Positions 21,200 to 33,100 of a stretch of DNA of 64,000 bases are shown here, piece after piece. The DNA is taken from assembly GCA_000507305.1 (NCBI GenBank), contig DF239630.1:113731-177730 (forward strand), in the 5' to 3' direction. A program made the translations under genes and the position numbers. A model generated the notes under the pieces. The model did no database searches and was not told the DNA's origin. It saw only the letters and a program-made list of their open reading frames with translations. The stretch is from Breviolum minutum Mf 1.05b.01. Taxonomy: Eukaryota; Sar; Dinophyceae; Suessiales; Symbiodiniaceae. How positions within the stretch are numbered: position 1 is the stretch's first letter; every line of letters begins with the position of its first letter.

Positions 21200-22205
21200 G
21201 TGGGGAACAACACAAGATGTGCTAGCATGTGATTTTCCTCAAACTGTATACTTTCTCTCTTGTTCTTACGTATTTATTTCCTCGATACATACACCTCTTG
21301 TGATCTTCCAGCATCTTTCCCTAACCAGTTTCCAAGGTTTGCTATGCGAAGCTCCTTGCCTCAAGCGTGGAGTTTCAAATCATGGCTGGTCAACCTACCG
21401 CCGGGCCCAGAAACAAGGGTTTAATAGCCGGCCTTACTAAGGGGAACCAGTGGCTGATAAATCTAATGAGGCCTGAATATCCTCATTTCCGGGGGGGGGG
21501 GGGGGTAGGTTGACCAGCCATAATCACAAATTGAATGTTGGGGTTGGATATGTTTTTTTAATGGGACATGCATTGTGACTAGGGCCTATGAGGATGAAAC
21601 ATGTCTAATATCATTGCACAAGTGATATTTACTAGTTTCAATTGATACAACAATGTACTGAGTAACAAATTACCGCAACAACTTTATATATACATCATTC
21701 CTGTGATGAGGATGGTGAATCAGTCATTTTGAAATTCCCATAGCATCCATGGGACTGGTATGTTTACCTGCATTTACCACCAAAAAATCAACCATTCATG
21801 TAGGGAAATGTACGTCCTCGTCCCATGGATGCTATGGGGTTCGATGACAACCTAATGACCTACCACAACTTTTTGGCGCTCAAGTTTGGTCACTGTTCAT
21901 ACGTAGCTGATGCCCTTCAAAAATCTATGGATGGTGCCAAAACCTTGCAAATAATGGGATAAATACGTATACATATGATATTTATGGATATTCGCTTCTT
22001 AGCCGGATTTCTGAAGCATAGACACAAGACGGGCCCCTACCTATTTATAAACCGTATCAATTCATGTTTGTTGCCGGATTTCTGGTTGCCAACAAACCGT
22101 ATTTTCCACAAGTTTGGCCCAGCACACGGCAGGCATTTTTAATTGACATTCTTCCGGGTGGATTTTTTTTGTGGGATTCGAAAGATCTCAAAAAAAGAAT
22201 CCTAG
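21200..22205 (+). CDS. Three exons (21200..21218, 21329..21388, 22113..22205)
   Basis: A 19-nt micro-exon, then SKVCYAKLLASSVEFQIMA, then WPSTRQAFLIDILPGGFFLW and DSKDLKKRIL with G|GTGGTGG. The last donor is the left edge of a B element. The middle block is open in all three frames, so its frame is inferred. Intron 21389..22112 contains G and A elements. Confidence 0.5.
21383..21523. mobile_element. G-family element, copy 2
   Basis: atggctggtcaacctacc facing ggtaggttgaccagccat; contains a G15 run. Confidence 0.9.
21738..21840. mobile_element. A-family element
   Basis: cccatagcatccatgggac facing gtcccatggatgctatggg. Confidence 0.95.
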
Positions 22206-22311
22206 GTGGTGGCAACTCAAATATCTTTCATTTTCACCAGGATCCCTGGAAAAATGATCCAAGTTGACGAGCCTATTATTTTAGATGGGTTGGTTCAACC
22301 ACCAACTGGAT
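22206..22311 (+). mobile_element. B-family element
   Basis: GTGGTGGCAACTCAAATATC at left, ggttggttcaaccaccaact at right; starts at the donor of exon 22205. Confidence 0.85.
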
Positions 22312-22446
22312 TTAGTACTGAAACCTTTTCTTTGGTCAAAAATCAGAATCCCAAGAAACTGTACCTGTTATACATATACAAAATCCATCCAAAATCCAAC
22401 GAGACAATCATCCTCCTCATCCAACGAGATAGTTTTTTTTTCCCAG

Positions 22447-23072
22447 AAAGACTTGGGTTTGAAAATCGACTCGATCCAAAGCGGCAAGACTTGGAAGGTT
22501 TTTTTGGATCTCAAGTAGGACTTTTTAGATGGTGGTTGGTTTTTTAATCCCTATAGTTGGTGGTTGAACCAACCCATCTAAAAAAATATTAAATAGTAGT
22601 CAACTTGTAGGTACGGGTGAAAATGAAAGTTGTAGGCAGTCAATTTACTTTGAGGGAGCTGTGATTTTCAGAACCTTACTGAATTTTCTGTGGAATGCTT
22701 CATGATGGTACTTCTTGAAATCAGATCTTGTTGATTTCATCAAGGGGCCGGGAAAGAAAACTCCGGTGATTTCAGGTGTTCTCCCACGAATTTCATCACA
22801 GGCGAAATTTTGCGAAAAACCTTCACTTGAGCCAATGAAAAAAAGGCTCCAAAACGGTTGTTTAGGGTATATAACTGGGATGAAAAACTACCCAGTTTTA
22901 TATAGGGACTGTGATAAACCATGATAAAAAAACCCTATTAAACAACCATGTATTTCATGGAAAGTCTCCGGGTTTGGGTTTTCCGACCGTCGCTCTTCAA
23001 CAGGCAAGTGTTGGGATGAGAAGCCCCCTTTCCCAGGATTCCAGTCACCAACGATCTCAAGCTTACACTCCG
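22447..23072 (+). CDS. Three exons (22447..22497, 22725..22856, 23004..23072) upstream of the channel core
   Basis: Peptides: RLGFENRLDPKRQDLE, LVDFIKGPGKKTPVISGVLP... ending PMKKRLQN, and KCWDEKPPFPGFQSPTISSL. Joins G|AA, G|AT, G|GC are in phase and read smoothly (DLKKRIL-E-RLGF, RQDLE-D-LVDF). Intron 22498..22724 holds an inverted B copy; intron 22857..23003 starts at the first GT of an H element. Likely the cytoplasmic N-terminal region of the channel. Confidence 0.7.
22525..22600. mobile_element. B-family fragment, inverted
   Basis: agttggtggttgaaccaaccc is the right arm in reverse; atatt word at its end. Confidence 0.65.
22857..22980 (+). mobile_element. H-family element as intron start
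   Basis: GTTGTTTAGGGTATATAACTG...accctattaaacaaccatg. Confidence 0.8.
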
Positions 23073-23082
23073 GAAAAACTAA

Positions 23083-23158
23083 TATGGAACCCAAAGTCAT
23101 GAAGGTTAGGTTCAGATGATTTTCCTTTTCAAATGGGTGAATTTCAGGTTCCATGTAA
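23083..23158. mobile_element. K-family element
   Basis: atggaacccaaagtcatg...gattttccttttcaaatggg...caggttccatg. Confidence 0.75.
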
Positions 23159-23425
23159 GTTTTTTTTGGGGGGGTAACCTTCTGTCACTTCCCATGGGCA
23201 CTTTGAAGATGTATTTCCTATTGAAATTGGGGATATTCCATTGCTGTTATTATGCCAGAGTGTTACAGGGAGGGATTTCGCATCCTCATAACTAGCTTCC
23301 GCCAAGCTGATGGAACTCGGTTAAATTTGTAACTTATTTTTCAAAATGACTACTGCAATCAATGCACTTAGGTGTTACTTGTAGGAATTTGTACTATTGT
23401 TCGTTGGCAACATCATCATACTGTT

Positions 23426-23515
23426 GATGGATTCTGCGCCACCTGGGATGTATAGAAGCTTGTAAATAATGGGATAATCTACCTATCAACTGGTGCAGGA
23501 TTCTTTCATCAACAG
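23426..23515. mobile_element. C-family element
   Basis: tactgttgatggattctgcg...tgcaggattctttcatcaacagta. Confidence 0.9.
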
Positions 23516-23572
23516 TATTTCTTGTAGATATGATATTATGGAATTATAGATGAAGATTAAGACAAGTATGTG

Positions 23573-23682
23573 TACCAGGTGATTCAAGCCGTAACCTTTT
23601 CATCCGCAAACGTTGGAGGTGACTTAACCATGCAAAAGGTTCACTTAACCATCCCAAAAAGGTCACAAAGAAATGCCAGGTA
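23573..23682. mobile_element. P-family element
   Basis: ccaggtgattcaagccgtaac...ccatcccaaaaaggtcacaa, ending atgccagg. Confidence 0.85.
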
Positions 23683-23684
23683 TA

Positions 23685-23792
23685 TGGGTGTTTCCAAAAA
23701 TAATGGTACCCCCAAATCATCCATTTTAATAGGGTTTCCATTATAAACCATCCATTTTGGGGTACCCCTATTTTGGGAAACACCCATATAAT
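23685..23792. mobile_element. D-family element abutting a P element
   Basis: tatgggtgtttccaaaaat facing attttgggaaacacccata with TA on both sides. Confidence 0.9.
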
Positions 23793-23850
23793 ATACATCA
23801 TATTCAAAATCAATTTGTTTTTCGTTGCGCCACATGTTTTTTCTCCATAG

Positions 23851-23895
23851 ACGTGTTGGCACGCCATAGATTCGTATCAGTGGTGATGTTTTTAG
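23851..23895 (+). CDS. Short exon before S1
   Basis: Acceptor ttctccatag, peptide VLARHRFVSVVMFL, donor G|GTAGGA at the left edge of an A element. The prior exon would use a GA donor at 23073. Phases fit both neighbours. Confidence 0.55.
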
Positions 23896-23994
23896 GTAGG
23901 ATCCACGGGACTGAGATATTTTACATACATCAATAGCTGATTTTTATGGTTTTCATGTAGGTAGAATATTCCAGAAACATGCATGCTATGGGAT
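23896..23994 (+). mobile_element. A-family element
   Basis: gtaggatccacgggactgag...atgcatgctatggg; starts at the donor of exon 23895. Confidence 0.7.
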
Positions 23995-24056
23995 TTGTTT
24001 GTATAACCATTCACAACCATTCACATCAAATTTACAACCATACCTTTCAAACTGAG

Positions 24057-24156
24057 CCAAGGTGTTCGAAACGGCGATGAACCACTTTGTGCATGGACGG
24101 GTGGAGAATTTGTGGGGATTTGAGAGATTTGCCACCAAGATCGCAAACATAGCTAG
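24057..24156 (+). CDS. Channel exon: helix before S1
   Basis: Peptide KVFETAMNHFVHGRVENLW, then GFERFATKIANIA, ending AG|GTGTTGG. The donor is the first base of a B element. AG plus G of the next exon gives Arg. Start could be 24057 (after ctgag) or 24062. Confidence 0.8.
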
Positions 24157-27100
24157 GTGTTGGTGCGTTTTTTGTTCACTCCTATTTGGGGAAGATTCCC
24201 ATGTTGACATTTCAAATGGGTGGCTCAAACACCATCTATGATAGTATATATAATTGTTCCAAGATAAGATGTGGGTTTCAATTTTCTCAACTTTCACTCT
24301 TGCAAAGATGATCCCGTTTGAACATCATAATGTCAGATATGTTTTGATGTGATTGTGTTTTTTTTTGCAAAGTACTTTGTTTCAACACCGAATTAAAACC
24401 AAATTGAATCTCCAGAAAAAAACACAGCTCACGCCGGCAGGATTGTGAAAAACAATGCTTTCGACATGTTCGCCGCTTTCATGGTGGTCACCAATTGCAT
24501 CTTTTTGGGAGTCGAGGTCGAAATGGGTTTCTTGGCCACAAAAGTTCAGCCAACTCCGTGGCTCTAGCACGGCTTGAAGACATCTTTTGTAGATCTCCTA
24601 AAGAAAACTCTACTAACTACTTTTACTAGGCTTTTTGTAGAAAATCTAGCTACTTGGCTTCAGCCTCCCAAGCTTTCCACAACAAATTTTTGGTTGCATC
24701 ATTTGAGAATGCCAACTGGTACAGCTGGGGCACGATTTCCAAGCATCTCCACCATGAGTTTGGACTCATTGGCTTCCCAATGTGGAGAGCTTTCGGGAAA
24801 TCGGAAAGCTAACCTGCGGGCCGCCTCTGAGTTCGAGCAGTGATAAACCAATCTTGGTTTGTTTGGTGCATATGCAGGGGTCATACTGTTGATGGTTCAG
24901 AAATCCCATTCCCAACCACCTGGGATGGTGGTAAGACCTTGTAAAATAATGGGATAAACGGATAAACTACCAACCTCTACTGGTTAGCCGGATTTCTGAA
25001 CCATCAACAGTACTACTCACATCTACTCACTATTCAGTCTTGTGGACCATTACAATTTTTCCATTATAAGTGTCCCTATCCATCAATCACATGGAACACC
25101 ATTTTGACCAATATTTCCCGCGGAGACAAAAAAGTACAACTAAGTTAAACATTTCTAGGTGGTGGTTTCAGATATTGTTTATTTTCACCCCAATTTGGGG
25201 AAGATTCTAAATTTGACTGATATTTTTCAAAGGGGTTGAAACCACCAACTAGATTTTCTAGTCTCCTTTACGAAAACCCCTATGCTTGGAAACAAACCCA
25301 TCTTCCAAGAGACCCTTTTTGAGAGCTCCTTCAAGCTGGAGATCATTGATGCACAACTCCACACGAAAGGTTGCATGTTGTGTCAGTGTTTCCGTATTTG
25401 ATAGCATGTTTCTCACTTGTCCACATAGCGTATGACATATATTTACCTATACTTTGGAATCATTCTAACAACGATTGGTTGTTGCCTCTTTTTGACAACA
25501 ATTGGTTGTTTTCTTTGGGGGGGACTACACTACATAGTAATCCCTCTAAGGACACTTATAAACTTATAGATGTACAATGGAGAATATCACCCAAGTGGTT
25601 TTGTCCCGATCCCTTTCTTCATGCCAAACGGGTCTAAGGCATTTCTATGCGAGATGGACTTCCTCAGTGGATGATGGTGATTGGACACCTGATCAATGGT
25701 GATGGATTTTGGAGATGTAATGTCGAAATCGGATTACGGTTAAATCCAGGGAGTTAAAATTAGTTATATAAAAGGGGAAGGTGTCCCAATTTAGTAGGAG
25801 TTTACCTGAAAAATGGCGTTTTTTTTTCAGACGATCCTTTCCGTCTGAAATGGCCCCCATCTTATGGGACATGTGAGTTTTCAGGGGTGTAGCAATTGTG
25901 CACTTTTCTCGGCTGCTCCCAAGTTGATTACATGGCCAGGGTTGTCAAAAAATCAGCCTTCAAGGCAGCAATAGCTACTCAAACCATCAGGCAGAAGGGT
26001 GATGTATGATGTATCACTTTTATCAGGAGAATTGATTTTGAAGCAGGTGTTGTGAGTACGTTGTTATTCCCTTTTCGTTGGAGTTTTGTTTATTGCTGGT
26101 CACATTTCTGATAAATCACTCTGTGATGAACAGATTTATGTTGCCGGATCATGTGTTTCACAAGCCACCGATGTTTGTTGCGAAGCCCAGCAACCTGACC
26201 TAGTTGATCATTGGATATATAAGGTGACTAGCTATACCCAGTGAAATATCATGAAATATCTGAAGAGTTTTGTTTTGGTTGATATGGAAAATATATGTGT
26301 TTTCTAAGTTTGGTGTTTGATGGCATATAGATATTGTGCTACATATTATTTTATTTGCAATATACAAATATGTGTATTCATGTTTTACATGATTATAATA
26401 TACATAATGGATGTTTCCAAAAATCGGGAAACACCTCCAAATCATCCATTAAAAATAGCGTTTTCCATGAATTTTCACCGTCCATTTTAGGGTACCACTA
26501 TTTATGGATGTACAGCCATTTTTTTCCGCGATACATCAGCGAACTGGCATCCGGTAGCCCTTGAGTCCAGTTGCTTGTGTCAAAAAAGGTACACAGTTTT
26601 TCCCGTTGGGAAAAAACAACCTGGCGATGGAAAAGTCTCATGTGCAATGCATATATATATATATGCATATATATTTATGATATATGATATATGTTTTAGA
26701 TTTGCATATCTGGTTTTTTAATACTATATAAATGATTCACATGATAATTGTATTGTCTTATTTATACATATCTTCAAACTTGTCAATGTTTCAGCTGCTA
26801 TGCTGGCTTGCTTGCTGGCCAATAACTGCGATGTTGCGTTTCGGTGTGCAGAGTTGCAATCCCAAATGATCCATGTGTGGTATATTTACCTACCCGGAAA
26901 ACCCCTAAGGATCCAGATATGTCCGGATCGAATCCGGGATTTCCGCTATATTCCGGGATTCTTGGGATGGGATTTTTCGACCATCAATCCTATGCTAGGG
27001 ATAGGTCTGGATTCTTAGGGTACATTAGGTGAAAAATGGACACATTCAAAGGGGAAATGTAGGTAAATATTCCTTACATGAATCCTATGGGATAGACAAA

Positions 27101-30100
27101 TCCAGCCTTTTCCAACACCGCCCGCTGTGAGGATACATCTATTCTTTTTGGTTCCTCCTGGCTACCTGGCGCAACAAAACACACCAAAAAAAAAACACAT
27201 GCAGATGAGTTTGATCATGGAAATCTAGCGATATCCCCCCCCCAAATGCCACCTCTCGGAAGAAATAAAGCCTTTATTAGGCCTCACCAGGTGATGATGG
27301 TGATCAATAATCCCTTGATTTCTTGAAGAGTTGGCTGTGGGGGGGGGGGGTGTACCCTTAGATTTCCATGAGTTTTTTTGTTGTGCAATGCCAACTTTCT
27401 CCATTGATAAACCTGCCCCCTCTGACCGTCTCCATTGAAATGTGGAGCATGGGATTCGGGGGATGGTTTTTTGATCACGATTTTATAGCCTGAAACGCCT
27501 CAAGCAAAGCCCACTCAACCTCTTACTGACTGGCAACAGTAGATGAGGCATGCAGAAAAAAAAAGATGGCTGATTTTTTCGTGATGAGTCAGGATCAGAA
27601 ACAAACACCTGGACCCTCCAATGGGTGGTGTTTAAACCCTAAGGGGTTGCTTAATGGCACCCTTTCCCATCCATTTGGCACCCCTTGGAGGGTGCTGGCA
27701 TGTTTTTGTTGGGCTTGGTTTTGATTTCATTGCGCCCCAACTTTGTTTTCGGCATTTTTTTGGAGTGATTTGAGGCCACAGTTTCATGACATGGAATCAT
27801 GAAACTGGGTATGATTTGTCAAAGGAATGATCATACCCATAGGATCCATGTATGGTATATTTACATAAAAAATAACCAAATGTAGATAAATATACCATAC
27901 ATGGATCCTTTGGGACATTGAGATTCTACATGGATAGATATGTTTTCTTATTATCTTCATTTTAAAATGACTCCAAAAAAAGGAGGGTGCTTTTGTGATT
28001 CACCGTGTTTTTTGTGTGTGTGTGTGTGTGAATGACACAAATTATTCAAACTCACCGGTCAACCTCGTGTGATTGAAAGGAATTACTGCTACGTGTGGGT
28101 GCTGATGGTTGTCGTGGCTTGGTGTAAAAATGGAGCAGAAACGATTTATTCCCATAAAGTCCACGGGTGGGTGAGTTTAAACGAGGTTCATTTAGTTCAT
28201 CTAAGGCATATCTCCAAGGATCCTGGGAGGTCCCCAAAAGTGAAATCCATAGCCATGCCATATTCCCATACTTCATTCGGCATTCTTGTAGGGCCAGGTA
28301 CGGGAGCTACATATGAGTGAAAAAGGGGGTCCGGTTGTAGGTCCCTGAAATTTCTATTGAGATTCATGGACCCTGATTTTCTTTGGGAGTCGTTTGTTGT
28401 TTGTTCTTTTTACGAAGCACCTAGTTTGGATTTTTTTTCGGGGTGGGGGGGATGAAAATGAGTTTTGATTTCATCCATCGGTGTTTACATCACCTGTTTT
28501 TTTGAAGGTGATGTTGAAGGGGGATAGAATTATATAGCAAACCCTTACTTTCAGATTTTATGATTTATTGAAGTTCTTTGGAATCCTATTGCACATTTGC
28601 CTCAATGTTCAATGAACCTTTCCTTGCGTTCATTTCCAAACTTCCCCCGGCAAAATCAATAGAACAATGCGGTCCGAATTTCACGGATGGAGCAGTAGAT
28701 TGTCAGCCGATGGAAAGGTGGAAAGACGACATTGGGCATTGACATTGGGCATTGGCAATTTGGTTCCTGTTTAATGGATTTTGTCATGTTCAACGTGTTT
28801 CTGAGAAACAATCCACCATTTTTCATAAAAAAAAACGCAATCCTCACCAAAAAAAATTGAATGACTGACCATCGACCATCCCTTTTTTTGTGTACACTTT
28901 CGGACACTCTGCGGCTTGCTGATGAAAAATCTTCGGGGATTCTTGCTCCCAGGTAGATACTTTTGTGGTCCTGATTGGCTTTGGAGTTTCTTAGATGCTG
29001 TCGTTGTGCTTCTCGGAATGAAATTCATTTTTTTTGGTTGCCGATTTTGTGTTCATTGCATTTCATTGCTATATATTTTTCTTAGGCAAATCTGTGGCAT
29101 GGTCCCTAAAAAACATACTTAGCCCTTTTCAATTTGGTGGGGTTTTGTTCATGTAACTCACTAAAGTAAAGTGAAACCTTTAGTAGTGGGGACCCTAAGT
29201 TTGGAGAAAAGTTGGGGTGGCTTTTGGCACCCACTTTTAGCGCAAGAATCCGTGGAGTATAAACTATAAACAGATTCATTGTCGGGGTCCACCACAAGAA
29301 CCGAAAGTTACATGGGAAAATCGGGCCCCTAAAGATTGACAGGTATTGTTCCTGGGTGATGTAGGGTTTCTCCTGTTTTCTAGGGTTGTTTCAGGTGATT
29401 ATGGCAAACCATGATTGTCCACTTTCAAAACAGGCTTTGAGCCGTGTGTCCATTTTGGTATGGGAGTTACGTTTTCCCATACCATCCATGGGAGGAACGG
29501 TATATTTACCTACATAAAACCATAAGAAATCACCTATTCATGTAGGTACATATACCAAATATGGATCCTATGCGTTTGGAAATTGCAATTGTCCAACTGG
29601 CGTTTGGTGATTTTTTATCCAACTAAAAAACCCACACTCAATGGGATAGGTCTATTCACCTTCATTGGGTATATTGGTAAATGTATAAGTACCCCCCTGA
29701 AAACTAAGATGACATTGAACAATCACCATCTTTAATAGGAGATACATCTTCAAAACCACGGTTGTTTTTCCATTGTCATGTTAGGAATTTCGGGCTTTAA
29801 ATTTTCGCCGGTCAGACCCTGAAACTTCATTTGGAACTTCTGAGCACTGAGTGTTAAACATGGCCAATCTCTTTGGTGTTTTCTTTAAATATTTGCCCCG
29901 ATACCTGGGGAAATGATGAAGCATTTGACGACTCATATTTTTCAAATGGGTTGGTTCAACCACCAACTACCAGGTGATTCAAGCCGTGACCTTTTTGTTT
30001 CCCAAGTTGGAGGTCACTTAACCCCTTGAAAGGGTCACTTAACCATCCCAAAAAGGTCACAAAGAATTGCCAGGTAGATATCCAATCATTGTTATGTTTG

Positions 30101-33100
30101 AGTTTGTCTCGACAAACGGCTTGCGTCGTGAGGGTACGCACATTGATGATTGAGTTTCAAGACCGGAAGAATCGCTATGAATGGACACTGTTTTATTTTA
30201 ACTTGATTTGTACAATGAAAGACAGTAGATTTTCAGTTAATTCAATATGTTACAACAATACATAATGCACTACATGATGGTCGGTTTATTTCACATGCTA
30301 TGATTTGCTTCTTTCATATAGTTATAGTTTTTAGTTTATATACCGAATATTGATATTCATACCCATAGGATCCATGTATGGTGTATTTACCCACATTAGG
30401 CTTAGATTTTTTGTTGGTAAATGTAGGTATAGATATACCATACATGGATCCTATGGGATAGAATATACATATATTTCAATTGTAAGTATCTTGATATCAT
30501 GAACTATAGCTATGTTCTACTAAGTCAGACACGTCAAAGGCTGAGTGGCTCAAGCTTATAGCACAGCATCATAATCATCTGAGGCCCGTTGATGGTTCGT
30601 TCAGAATATCCCAAGGCCAACCACCGGTTAACCATGGTATTTTCAACCCAATCGTTTCTTTTAAATTGAATGGGATTTCAAACTACCAACCCTCCCTCCC
30701 TTCAACTGGTGAGTTGAACTCGGATTTCGTAGGAACCATCAACAGTAAGGCTGGCTATTTGTTTAAGGTTTCAACGTGGCATTGCGGCCGTGCCATTTGC
30801 CTGCTGAGGCTTACATCCATGTGGGAAGTGGCGGCAGATATCGTGACAGCTGTGAGTGTCCAACAAGCGGACGTTGGGGAAGCATCTTAGCGCAGAGATA
30901 GAGAAAGCCAGTTTGGAGCTTTATTGCACCCCTGAAGTTTACCCCGCCAAAGATTACACGCATAGAACCTGAAAATGATGGTTTGGTTCAGATGATTTTC
31001 CTCTTCCTTTCGGGGTGTTTTGTCAGGTTCCATTTTAATCTTCCGGGGTGTAACATGGACCCGCAAAAATTGGTGGTTTGTACAGATAGATGTGTTTCTT
31101 TTTTCCAAGTTCTGGCATTTTCAGGTTTTTTCATGTGAAACTTTAGGGCTGTTTGCATGAAAGCTTGGGGGTTGCGACCCCCAAAACCCTGGGAAAACTA
31201 AGTGGGTACCCTCCCGCTTCAGCGAACATGGCCCGAAAAAGGTCAATGGTTGGAAGATGAATTTCCTTTCAGATGGCCCATTTTCAGGGGCTATGTTGCC
31301 CTGGGCTTCCACCACCATCAAAATAATGGTTGACCCAATTTCGATGATTAAAACCCTTAGGTAAGCAATGGTGGTTATATTAACACCCATTGTTTTCATG
31401 GTGGTTGGAATCCCAGGGGTTAGTTTCAGGGAGTACAAATGATCTATCCTACAGTTATTGATGATGGGACCTTTATTCACCTTCACTAGCCCCTGTGAAC
31501 CAGTGTTTTTTTTGGCAGGACCCAAATGAAAGCTATCAAAAAAAGGTGACCCTTGTTTCTCTTGATTCATGATCAAGTGCGTGAATCCATTACATGACAA
31601 TTGTTATATTTATATGAGATACTGTGTGATATTTGTTTTTATTTACATGATTGGGTGCTATAGTTTTCGTAGTGACTATACAAGCTACTTTCATGTTTTT
31701 TTTCGTTGGTTCACTTTGTTTGGCACAGTTTATACGGTTCCTTTGTTGCTTCCATTTCGATTTATGGTCGTTTTTGGATCTTCGGATGAACTTCCCCCTA
31801 CCTGGAGCCTTTTTCAGGGGTGCCAGATGGGAAAAGGTGTGCCACTTTCTTCAACCCCTTTAGGCTTCAAAAACACCACCCCTTGCTGGATGTACATGGT
31901 ATGTTTTTTTTGACGATTTTGAAACCCTATCATTTTCAGATTTCCATCAGATCGGTTCGCTTTTTGTTTCCAGCCGCCATTTTTTTCCCTCTTGGGAAAT
32001 TACGGCGGCTGGCCGCCTGGCCGAAACCGCGGTCATCAGGTGGCAGGTATGAGCAGTTTGAAGGCGTTTCGCATCGTCCGCATCACACGGGTGTTGAAGG
32101 TGGGACATTCCGATGGGTTTTGGGTCGTCACAGCTGAGGGAGGTGGTTTCATGGATGGTTTTTCCATATGTTTTTTCGGGAGGATCAACGAACATTTCAA
32201 TGTGACTCGACGTGACATGTTTTTTTAGATTTTTCCAAAACGTTTTTTTTTTTAATAGTAGGATGCAGGACAATTTTTCAGAAGTCAAAGGCTTCATCTA
32301 TTTCCACTATCAATCTCCTTCAAGGTGGAAATCATCGAATCAAAGGGTTTGGATGTTTTTTGCTGACGTTTAAAGCAGGTTTTTTTTTCACTGGAAGAAC
32401 ATTAGAGATCTCCTGAGTCCTGAGTCCCAGCTTGTGGTTTCAATTTGTTTAATGTTCATCCCGAAACTTGGGGAAGATGATTTTTTTTTGACGAGCATAT
32501 TTTGCAATTGGGTTGGTTCAACCACCACTTTTTGATACTTTTTGAAGGGTACGCCAAATTCTCCTGTTGATCAACAAATGATTCGATTCCAACCCCTTAC
32601 GCCACTTGGGTGGTTGAAATCACCACCTAGTTATACCCTTTATATAGGGGTTATGGTTATAACTCCATTTATAACTAGTAGGGGCCCACCTTCTGGTGGT
32701 TTCGCAGGTTATTTTTTAATGTTCACCCCGAAAATTGGGGTTTCATGATCCAATTTGACGGTTCGCATATGTTTCGAGGGGTTGGGTCAACCACCAACTA
32801 TCAACGTTGATAGTTTTTGTCAAACTTCTACTACGTATAGTTGTTACCTTTTGAGATCGGATGATTTTGCAAGAAGTCGTTCTTATACCATGAAAATAAC
32901 TGCTGTGGCTGCGACATGTTTTTTTTTTCGAGAGCCAAAGACCCAATCTATATATTTGCAATTTGCGTGCTCATGATTTTGCTTCCACTTCCCTGGGTTT
33001 TTCGGAAAGGTCCAGAAGGTTTCTTACCAGGGTCGCCCCCTACTATAGTTACAAATGGAATTATAATCCCAAAAAAGCAGGATTTTTTCACCCCAGTTGG

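Noticed and set aside
20482-21228. Long frames through the N gap
   Set aside because: Most of each is unknown sequence; no coding claim can be made.
24574-24843. 89-codon frame starting at an ATG
   Set aside because: Another frame of the same DNA (24641 to 24803) joins S1 in phase and reads better; this one does not.
31121-31600. 159-codon minus-strand open frame
   Set aside because: It crosses an N element with a nested T element; the peptide is translated repeat.
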